Origin: Rhodopirellula sp.
Lineage (GTDB): Bacteria; Planctomycetota; Planctomycetia; Pirellulales; Thermoguttaceae
Direction: 5' to 3'
Length of the DNA: 46,346 bases
NCBI GenBank assembly: GCA_012728855.1
Contig: JAAYEH010000450.1
Coordinates: 1 to 46,346, forward strand
The translations under genes were made by a program, and so were the position numbers. Of this stretch, positions 17,101-22,795 are shown piece after piece. Positions within the stretch are counted from its first letter, which is position 1, and each line of letters begins with the position of its first letter. The notes below the pieces were generated by a model. That model had not been told where the DNA came from and did no database searches. It worked only from the letters and a program-made list of their open reading frames with translations.

Positions 17101-17411
17101 AGCAACACCGTCTCCCAGAAATCGTGGACGTCCGTCATATCGACAAGCACGAAAGCGATGCCGCGGTCCAAAGCCATGCGGCGAAGCACGGACACGAGAT
17201 GAGTCTTGCCCGTCCCGCCGCTGCCGACGATCGGCCAGCCCAGTGGCGAGAGACGCTCGGGGCTGCCGCCGAGGTCGGCCAGCTTTTCGGCCAATTCGTT
17301 CCGCAATTCCTGCTGCAGGGCGGGAACGTCGTGGAGCTGATCCATCCAGACGCTCTTCAGATGCACGGTCCAATCGAAATCGATCGCTTTGAGTGCCTTC
17401 AGTTCCGTCAT
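14106..17411 (-). CDS. Dual P-loop ATPase: N-terminal AAA/STAND-like plus C-terminal HerA/FtsK-like domain
   Basis: The product is 1101 residues from ATG 17411 (ribosome-binding GAGAGG), four bases after the upstream stop. Residues 55-380 form a first P-loop module: Walker A GSGGTGKT (63-70), Walker B LALDQLDP (241-248), with an ORC/STAND-like helical segment after it. Residues 430-600 contain an uncharacterised alpha/beta region. Residues 610-680 are an Ala/Pro/Ser-rich flexible linker. Residues 695-1060 form a HerA/VirB4/FtsK-type module: Walker A GAGSGKT (709-715), Walker B LLVIDEAKDF (956-965) and the ATQNP sensor (995-999). HerA-type ATPases thread or translocate DNA, often as hexamers with a partner nuclease. 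An extended frame upstream of 17411 overlaps the winged-helix gene in another frame and is not used. It is the last gene of the three-gene operon. Confidence 0.85.
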   Translation of the reverse strand: MTELKALKAIDFDWTVHLKSVWMDQLHDVPALQQELRNELAEKLADLGGSPERLSPLGWPIVGSGGTGKTHLVSVLRRMALDRGIAFVLVDMTDVHDFWETVLLGYLGSLQQECGPDRFQFQWVLERFLGTLKTREPAAEIVQRLGQVKTEKLAEVTRKLLGALGRKHPRETLQHQDVIRALMALNSEDFEVSSTGLTWLQGHPIEEETQRSLGFTAPVRRPLEIVAALSWLMSLAGPTVLALDQLDPIVTHLNIAAGGADFDGADEEIRVARSIIEKIAAGLGALRDVTERTLIVVSCLETTWDKLSQHVALATNLDRYEPARYLQGINRREQAEAVFLSRLTPAYRKADFRPPYPTWPFAPAAFEGVQGVSPRQLLKFGYQHVRHCLDRGEVTEVHQFSPRETAVGVKKPTPRFPSLDARFDQYRSQAAVSQLLDEKADDARLAPLLQTACRCLVRESRLPLNIEAVVDVDFHGGKTTRPLHARIRLIHHEEGEREEHFCLRAIERANARAFQARLNAAMIQSGIDRRLGFRHLAVLRASALPGGPITGQLVKKFDEAGGVFLVPDEETLRTLWALAKLDEENDSDLLDWLRHRRPVSQLDVMRLAAGRLCSAETQAAQDRGNSEAASDDGSGAAAAVAAERAETSPVIPTMPRPVTTGESRPPASPRDAPATTNLTLGWRWIGERPVEPVCLPVSALEKHTVILAGAGSGKTVLIRRLVEEVALLGIPSIVIDCANDLVTLGDRWPQSPENWLPGDAAKADAYFAETEVLVWTPGREAGNPLCLEPLPDLAAVADDPDELTATVEMVRESLQKIVAPGAGASSALKLGILSSALRFFAHHGGGTLNDFVRFLKDMPEGAGPGVQNEAKHARDMADRLKVEVETNVLLRDGGTMMDPALLFGDVPGNRKVRISVVNFAGLGLESQRQFLNQLAMTLFSWIKKRPGAAGRPLRGLLVIDEAKDFVPSGGSTACKPSLMRLAAQARKYHLGLVLATQNPREIENTMIGNCSTHYYGKAGSPAAIQVVREQIHLRGGSGDDVPALPKGTFYVFNSDAKMAAPVKVRLPMCLSHHWPNPLDEPEILRRAAASRQLVDRRGRPA

Positions 17412-17415
17412 GGCG

Positions 17416-18063
17416 TTACCTCTCGATACAGACGATGTGCCGGCGGATGCCAAGCGTGTTGACGACGGCCGCTGCTTCATCCTCGGGCCGGATCTCCCGC
17501 GGATCGTCCAGCGGGTAGAGCACCAGCCCGCCGTCGCGTTCCAAGGCGAGAAGGGCGGCGTCCAACCGGTCGCGAGGCACGTCGGCCAGCACGGCGCGGA
17601 GGTCGACCAGACGCACCCGCACGTTCCAACGGCCGCCGCTGGCCTGGCTGTATCCTTCACGAACGCGTTGGGGCGTGTCCGGCGAGGCGACATCCTGATT
17701 GCGCGACGGCGGGCAGATGAAATCGGCCAGGGAGATGCCGGTTGTCGCGAGGTGATCCTTGAGCTTGCCGAGCATGTCCTGGAGCACGAAAGAGGCGGCG
17801 GGCGACTTCTTCGAGATCTCCGCGTCGAGATGGTTGGCCGCCCAGTCCCAGCCCGCTTCGGTAAGCGAAAGGTACATTGCCGGGGTGGCCCCCTTGCGGT
17901 CCGATTCTTTGCGTTTCTCCACCGCGATCAAGCCCGCTGCTTCGAGCGCCTTGCGCTGTTGCGCAGTGATCGGCGGTTTCATGCGTTTCCAGAACTCGCT
18001 GCCGTCGCTGGCCAGCAGCCGCCAGAGAAAGAGGACTTGTATCGGAGAAGGAATGAAGTTCAT
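17416..18063 (-). CDS. Winged-helix DNA-binding protein (middle gene of nuclease/ATPase operon)
   Basis: The product is 215 residues from ATG 18063, which overlaps the upstream stop as TGATG; AGGAG lies just upstream within the preceding gene. A TTG immediately upstream is not needed. Residues 8-80 show a MarR/ArsR-like winged helix (FLWRLLASDGSEFWKRM, then QRKALEAAGLIAVEKRK, then the wing MYLSLTEAGWDWAANHLD). The remaining part includes VREGYSQASGGRWNVRVRLVDLR and LDAALLALERDGGLVLYP, which looks like a second small winged-helix. It probably binds DNA or bridges the nuclease and the ATPase. No named family is certain. Confidence 0.75.
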   Translation of the reverse strand: MNFIPSPIQVLFLWRLLASDGSEFWKRMKPPITAQQRKALEAAGLIAVEKRKESDRKGATPAMYLSLTEAGWDWAANHLDAEISKKSPAASFVLQDMLGKLKDHLATTGISLADFICPPSRNQDVASPDTPQRVREGYSQASGGRWNVRVRLVDLRAVLADVPRDRLDAALLALERDGGLVLYPLDDPREIRPEDEAAAVVNTLGIRRHIVCIER

Positions 18064-19169
18064 CAATAGTCTCCTTTGCCCGAAGTTTCACGGCGGCGAT
18101 AGGCCACCACGTCGCGAATTTTCTCTACGGCCAGCGCCGCGTCGTCGATGATTTCCTCGTGCGTGAGGCGAAGGACGAGGTATCCGCTGATGACCAACTC
18201 GTAGTCGCGCTGCCGATCCTGGCCGAAGGCCATCACTCCGCTATGCCAGCCGTAGCCGTCGACCTCCACGACCACTCTTCCCATTTTCCAGAGCAGATCG
18301 ACGGTGAACGTACTGCCGCGTACCGATTGGATTGGCTGGTTGAAAGCGAACAACCCGGCCAACTCGGCATCGCGCGCGAGGCACTTGGCCAGAAGCTGCT
18401 CGCCGGGGCTGTCGGGGTGGGGATTGCCGTGGAACGGCCATACCAGCAGCGACTGTTTTTCCTCGCCGGCCCCGGCGCCAGTCACCGACGCGGCGGCACT
18501 GGAAACCGAAACCGGAAAATCGACCGCGTTGAAGTTGATGCTGTCCAGTGCGGAACTCGCCGCCAGTTCCGTCGACACGAGCACCACGGCTCTCGCCCGA
18601 GTCTCCTTGGCCAACCATTCGGAGGCGCGGGCGAATGGCAGCAGACAGTCGACTGCAGCCGTCGAAGCGGTCTGGGCGAGGACGAGATAGAGACGCTGCG
18701 GCTCGATGGCCAAGGCGAGTTGTGCCGCCTCAATGGCAGCGGCGAACTTCGGCAGTCGTGGCGTCTGCCCGCGTCGGCAGCGATCGGCGGCGCGTTGGAG
18801 CCAAGCAGGCGATACACCGGATGGCAGCGCGTCGGCAGCAAACAGCGATGGCGAGTATTGCCGGAACGCGTCCGACGCCTCCGGCTGGAGGCCGTACCAG
18901 CGTGGCCACAGGGCTAGCGCGGTGCGGGCCAGCGCGTCGATCGAATGCTCGAGCACGACGGCCGTTTCGCAAAGCTCTGTCCAACTGCAAAGCACGACCC
19001 GCGGTCCGCCGGTTCGCTGTTCCGATTCGATCCGCAACTGATCCCGTGCTACGGCCACATCCGCACAGCGAACCAGCCGCACTTCACCGAGGCGGATACC
19101 GTCAAGCACAGCTCCGGTCCAGTGGTTTTGAGGATCCGCCACGTGGTGTGAGAATCGCTCCTCATCCAT
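18063..19169 (-). CDS. DUF559/Vsr-like PD-(D/E)XK endonuclease with N-terminal extension
   Basis: The product is 368 residues. The C-terminal 110 residues are a DUF559 (MTES_1575, Vsr-like) nuclease: Glu257 in SPGEQLL, Asp291 in TVDLLW, Glu302-x-Asp304 in VVEVDGYGWHS, and QDRQRDYELVISGY with conserved Asp/Arg. Then LRLTHEEII closes the fold. The N-terminal 240 residues are Ala/Leu-rich, with an RVVLCSWTEL and LARTALALWPRWYG segment that I do not recognise as a known domain. It is the first gene of the operon and ends in TGA overlapping the next ATG. The 5' neighbour on the other side (19480) is divergent, so the promoter should lie in 19170-19300. The fused N-terminus may provide target or partner recognition. 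Confidence 0.85.
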   Translation of the reverse strand: MDEERFSHHVADPQNHWTGAVLDGIRLGEVRLVRCADVAVARDQLRIESEQRTGGPRVVLCSWTELCETAVVLEHSIDALARTALALWPRWYGLQPEASDAFRQYSPSLFAADALPSGVSPAWLQRAADRCRRGQTPRLPKFAAAIEAAQLALAIEPQRLYLVLAQTASTAAVDCLLPFARASEWLAKETRARAVVLVSTELAASSALDSINFNAVDFPVSVSSAAASVTGAGAGEEKQSLLVWPFHGNPHPDSPGEQLLAKCLARDAELAGLFAFNQPIQSVRGSTFTVDLLWKMGRVVVEVDGYGWHSGVMAFGQDRQRDYELVISGYLVLRLTHEEIIDDAALAVEKIRDVVAYRRRETSGKGDY

Positions 19170-19479
19170 CAGGAGTCCCTATGCATCGGCCCTCTGTCCG
19201 CGGATCGGCATGGCTTGGTAGGTTCTGGTTGCCGAGCAGAACCTTGCGCGCCGGCAGACTGCTACGTGACGCAAGATCCCGCTCGGCAAGCGGGATCTAC
19301 ATCACGATACCAGACGGCAGGACTGTTGCATACTCCCCCGCGATGCCCTCAGCAAAGCTCACAGCCGACAGCCGCTCTTACTGGTGGGTAGATGCTTTTC
19401 TTTTTTCTGAAAATCCGTTACCTTGCGCGGAGCGGGGGACGTCCTCCCGCGGACGCGGAACAGAAGAGGAGGTGCTGTG
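19170..19479. promoter_or_regulatory. Divergent intergenic region with inverted repeat
   Basis: This region separates the start of the nuclease operon (minus) from the exported-protein gene (plus), so it must contain both promoters. It holds an inverted repeat: GATCCCGCT (19275-19283) and AGCGGGATC (19289-19297) with loop CGGCA. Neither gene ends here, so a terminator is unlikely; an operator or dispersed REP-type hairpin fits better. A purine-rich AGAGGAGG just before 19480 is the ribosome-binding site of the plus gene. I cannot place -35/-10 boxes with confidence. Confidence 0.45.
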
Positions 19480-20295
19480 ATGACGACTCATCGAATCGGG
19501 CGATTGGCAGTGCTCGCCATGCTGGTTCCCAGCGCGGCATCGGCCGTGGATGAAATCAAGGGTTTCGGAGCCTACCAGCCGAATCAGGAGACGGTGGAGC
19601 TATTCCAGGCGATCGAAGATGGCCGGCTTGAGGTTCGCGTGATCCCGAGGGATTCCACGCAGTCGCGGCTATTGGTGGAGAACAAGTCGGGCAAGCCGCT
19701 TAATGTGCTGCTGCCGGCGGCGATGGCTGCCATGCCGGTGCTTGCGCAGTTTCAAGGAATGCCTGACTTGGGCAAGGAGGGAACGGACAAGGCGCCGCAG
19801 CCGCTGGGGCTCGGCACACCGCGGATGCAAAACCAAGGCGGAAATCAGAATCCGTTTTTCAATTTGCCGAACGGACAGAACCGCGGGCCAATGAACTTCA
19901 TGCCGATGAACATCGCCCCGGAGATCGTGGGGCAGATCAAGCTCGGCAGTGTCTGCCTGGAACACGGCCGCCCCAATCCGAAGCCGAGCATTCCCTACCG
20001 ATTGACGCGGATCGACGAAGTGACTGCCAAGCCGGAGGTATCCGCGATTTGCGCCATGTTGGGCCGCGGGGAGATCCGCCAAGAGGCGGCCCAGGCCGCT
20101 GCCTGGCATCTGAATTGCGACATGAGTTGGGAAGAACTGAAGCAGAAACGGACCGACACGATTCTGGAGATCCACAGCAAGCTTGTCTTCACAGCAGCAG
20201 AGATCAGCGAGGCCGTTGCCGCCGTGAAGAAGGTGGAAGAAGAAGCGGGCAAACCGCAACGCGATGCAGGCGGATCGCTGAGCGTCAATCGATAG
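19480..20295 (+). CDS. Exported protein, planctomycete-specific, function unknown
   Basis: From ATG 19480 the product is 271 residues, with AGAGGAGG upstream. A short signal peptide (RIGRLAVLAMLVPSAASAVDE) ends near residue 22. The mature part has a Gln/Asn/Gly/Pro-rich low-complexity segment (NQGGNQNPFFNLPNGQNRGPM, residues 112-140) between a beta-rich N-terminal domain and a helical C-terminal segment (QAAAWHLNCDMSWEEL). The latter could be a small binding domain. I recognise no named family. A hairpin terminator follows at 20346-20372. Confidence 0.55.
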   Translation: MTTHRIGRLAVLAMLVPSAASAVDEIKGFGAYQPNQETVELFQAIEDGRLEVRVIPRDSTQSRLLVENKSGKPLNVLLPAAMAAMPVLAQFQGMPDLGKEGTDKAPQPLGLGTPRMQNQGGNQNPFFNLPNGQNRGPMNFMPMNIAPEIVGQIKLGSVCLEHGRPNPKPSIPYRLTRIDEVTAKPEVSAICAMLGRGEIRQEAAQAAAWHLNCDMSWEELKQKRTDTILEIHSKLVFTAAEISEAVAAVKKVEEEAGKPQRDAGGSLSVNR

Positions 20296-20345
20296 CTTCA
20301 GTTGGTTTGCGGTAATGCGACTCGGCGGCCGGAATACCGGAAACC

Positions 20346-20372
20346 GTGGGGCAGGTTTGTAACCTGCCCCAC
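20346..20372 (+). terminator. Hairpin terminator candidate
   Basis: The perfect 12-base stem GTGGGGCAGGTT / AACCTGCCCCAC encloses a 3-base loop (TGT), 50 bases after the stop of the exported-protein gene. The stem is GC-rich, but no clean T-run follows, so it may act as a repeat-type hairpin as well as a terminator. Confidence 0.55.
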
Positions 20373-20555
20373 GACGCGTTTCTGTTACTTTGGCGGGTGG
20401 TTGAAGATATCAGGGCGGCGAAACGGGTTCGTGGCCGGATCGGGTGGCGAGGGCACGGTAGACGGTCAGGTCGATTTCGTCACTGATCATCCGCACGGAA
20501 CCGTGTGTTAAAACGGAGGGAGACGTTTGTCCCGCCGCTTTCGAGGCGTCCGACT

Positions 20556-21068
20556 ATGAGGATCGGTCTGAAGTTGACGGTGGCCTTCTTGGCGATTGCG
20601 TCCCTGGTGGGCGCGGTCGGCTACATCGCTGCCGACGCCGACCGCGAAGTGGCAAACCAGATGGAACGGCTCAGCCGCAGCGCGGTCGTCAAGGCCGACA
20701 CCACGGAAATGCTCGACGCGTTGTACGCCGCCCAGTTGGCCGCCCACGCCCTGGTCGCTTTGCTGCCGCTTTCGCCCAGCCGGCAAGCGGCTGTGGAATC
20801 GATGTCTCGACGCCCTGCCGGAGAACGAGGGAAAATACCGGTCGTCCTGGAATCCGACGGTCCTCGGCCACGTCATCTGGAGATTGAAATCCTCGACGAT
20901 CCTCGCTGCGAAGACGGACGCATCCTCTTCCTCTATGACATTTCGCCGTTGGTCGACCTGCGACGGCAGTTGGACAATCGCGCCGCCTTCCACAACATCC
21001 TCGGCATAAGCCGTGCAACACTCTACCGAAGGTTAAGAGAACTGGGGATGGGCGAAGTGGATTCATAG
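20556..21068 (+). pseudogene. Sigma-54 dependent regulator/sensor remnant lacking the AAA+ domain
   Basis: The 170-residue frame from ATG 20556 begins with a sensor-like N-terminus (GLKLTVAFLAIASLVGAVGY transmembrane helix, then a helical periplasmic segment). It then runs through PAS-like sequence (RILFLYDISPLVDLRRQL) to DNRAAFHNI, the usual junction to a sigma-54 interaction AAA+ domain. That domain (GAFTGA motif, Walker A/B) is absent. Instead the frame joins directly to LGISRATLYRRLRELGM, a Fis-type DNA-binding helix-turn-helix of the NtrC family. The missing segment is about 230-300 residues, and the middle region also shows signs of a frameshift (about 20780-20880). It cannot activate sigma-54 transcription, but may still bind DNA. 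The adjacent histidine kinase (21958-22710) is a possible former partner. Confidence 0.6.
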
Positions 21069-21072
21069 AAAC

Positions 21073-21107
21073 CATCAGCCCGGCCGCCGCGAGCGGCCGG
21101 GCTGATG
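21073..21107. terminator. Bidirectional hairpin terminator
   Basis: A perfect 15-base GC-rich inverted repeat (CATCAGCCCGGCCGC / GCGGCCGGGCTGATG) with a 5-base loop lies between the convergent ends of the sigma-54 remnant (21068) and the DUF1080 gene (21131). Position and symmetry suit a two-way terminator. Confidence 0.6.
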
Positions 21108-21130
21108 CCGGCGCGGCGATGCGGTAAACT

Positions 21131-21838
21131 CTACTTCAGCTCCTTGATCCGCATATTCCGGAAAAATACCTCAGCGCCAAAATTGCCGTGGGCGTGCAAA
21201 CCGATCCGCCCCTTTTCGTAGGTCAGGCCCGGATGCTCGTGATCGTCGATCGGTTTGACTTCGTCGAGATTGCATTCGAGAATCACCTCGCCGTTCAAGG
21301 TCACCTTCAGGTGACGACCGTCGCAGACGACTTCCTGCTGGTTCCATTCGCCCGGCGGCTTCAACGCACCGCGCTTCGCGGGGAGAACGCCGTAGAGCGA
21401 GCCGTGGTATTGATAGTCCTTGAGTTCATGAAACCTGCCGTGCTTCCAGCAGGGGTAGTAATCGTTATCGAGTATCTGGAGTTCGTTTCCTTCCAAGTGC
21501 GGCGCAGCGCTGATCTGGTCGCGGATGCCCAGACCGTTGTTCGATCCCGTATCGAGTTTGATCTCCAGACGTAGAATGAAGTTGCCGTACTCTTTCTCTG
21601 TGAAGATGTGCTCCTTGCCGGTATCCTTGCAGATCAGTTCGCCGTCTTTGACATAGTAGCTATCGGTGCTCCCCTTCAGTCCCACCCATCCTTGAAGAGT
21701 CTTGCCATCGAAGATCTTGACAAAGCCCTCGCTCACCTCCTCCGGCGCGAGACCGGCCGTGTTCGGGCCGCTCTCGGCCGCATAGACGGGAATCGCCCAG
21801 GTGAACATTGCCGCCATCGCCCATGCTGCTCGTTTCAT
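21131..21838 (-). CDS. DUF1080 (3-keto-disaccharide hydrolase-type) secreted protein
   Basis: From ATG 21838 the product is 235 residues, preceded by GGAGTG. The upstream frame to 21955 has no signal for translation and is not used. The signal peptide MKRAAWAMAAMFTWAIPVYAAES is followed by the DUF1080 domain (VKIFDGKTLQGWVG, YYVKDGELICKD, GNFILRLEIKLD, NNGLGIRDQI, RIGLHAHGNFGAEVFFRNMRI). This is the standard single-domain layout, unlike the longer paralogue at 11993-12985. A role in breakdown of 3-keto-disaccharides is the best family-level inference; the substrate is unknown. It sits between convergent terminator 21073-21107 and the histidine kinase gene. Confidence 0.92.
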   Translation of the reverse strand: MKRAAWAMAAMFTWAIPVYAAESGPNTAGLAPEEVSEGFVKIFDGKTLQGWVGLKGSTDSYYVKDGELICKDTGKEHIFTEKEYGNFILRLEIKLDTGSNNGLGIRDQISAAPHLEGNELQILDNDYYPCWKHGRFHELKDYQYHGSLYGVLPAKRGALKPPGEWNQQEVVCDGRHLKVTLNGEVILECNLDEVKPIDDHEHPGLTYEKGRIGLHAHGNFGAEVFFRNMRIKELK

Positions 21839-21957
21839 CCGTTCACTCCTTGTTGCATTATTCGTGTACTTCTGTCGATCATGCTGCGAAATCCTACTAT
21901 ACCGCAGCACGGCGGGCGAGGAAACCGTTAAATACCCCCAGAAAGGGGTCGGCAATC

Positions 21958-22710
21958 CTAGGCCCGCGGGCTGCCCGTTGCGGCCGGCAGCCGCGCCGGC
22001 ACCGGCAACTTGATACTGAACTTCGTGCCCTTGCCGACCTCGCTTTCGACGGTGATTCGGCCGCCGTGGGCTTCGACGATCTTGCGGGCGGTGGGCAATC
22101 CGAGTCCGGAACCGCCGCGTTTGGTGGAGAAAAACGCTTCAAAGATGTGCTCCAGCGTGGTCGCATCCATACCGCAACCGGTGTCGATCAGATCCAACCG
22201 GACGCCGTCGCCGGTGTCGCTGGTCCGCACAACGAGTTGCCCTCCCTGCGGCATGGCCTGCTGGGCGTTGAGCACCAGGTTCAACAGCGCGCCGTAAAAC
22301 GCCTCGCGGTCGAGCAACACCGTGGGCAGATCTGTGGCAAGGTAGTCGATCACGTCAATGCCGGCTTCCTTGGCTTTCGGCGCGAAAAACTGCAGGATTT
22401 CTTTGACTTGGTGGTTGAGGTTCGTCGGCTCGCTCTTCAGTGTGCGGACCTTGGTGAAGCTCAGGAAACTGTCGAGCAATTCCTGCAGCCGCAGACACTC
22501 CCGCTCGACGACGGCCACCTTGGCGAGCGCGCGGCGCTCGCGGGGAGTTTCCGGGTTCTGAAAATCCTCCGCCAACAACTCCATGTTCAGCCGAATCGTG
22601 GAGAGCGGATTCTTGATCTCGTGCGCCAGCGCGCCGGCCAGCCGGGCGATCTCCGTGTACTGATCGACCAGCTTGCGTTCGGATTCGGAGGCAGCGCGAG
22701 GTGAAATCAT
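21958..22710 (-). CDS. Sensor histidine kinase core (HisKA and HATPase), no sensor domain
   Basis: The product is 250 residues. The phosphoacceptor is His30 in GALAHEIKNPLSTIR (H box, NtrB/HisKA type). The ATPase domain shows the N box (NLVLNAQQAM), G1 box (DTGCGMD), F box (IFEAFFSTK) and G2 box (GSGLGLP). The whole protein consists of the transmitter only: there is no transmembrane helix, PAS domain or HAMP, so it may sense a cytosolic partner or be assembled from a second protein. The start ATG lacks an obvious Shine-Dalgarno; an upstream start is possible. No response regulator gene is adjacent except the damaged sigma-54 regulator (20556-21068). Confidence 0.88.
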   Translation of the reverse strand: MISPRAASESERKLVDQYTEIARLAGALAHEIKNPLSTIRLNMELLAEDFQNPETPRERRALAKVAVVERECLRLQELLDSFLSFTKVRTLKSEPTNLNHQVKEILQFFAPKAKEAGIDVIDYLATDLPTVLLDREAFYGALLNLVLNAQQAMPQGGQLVVRTSDTGDGVRLDLIDTGCGMDATTLEHIFEAFFSTKRGGSGLGLPTARKIVEAHGGRITVESEVGKGTKFSIKLPVPARLPAATGSPRA

Positions 22711-22795
22711 CGGCGACGATTGTCGCGAGGCGGGTAAAACGGCGATCGCCCGCCGACATGGCCGCCGGCAGGCGATCGCTTTAAGGTCAAACCGA

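Noticed and set aside
17412..17693. N-terminal extension of the dual ATPase (94 residues)
   Set aside because: It overlaps the winged-helix gene in another frame, is low-complexity and lacks a start signal. ATG 17411 has a ribosome-binding site.
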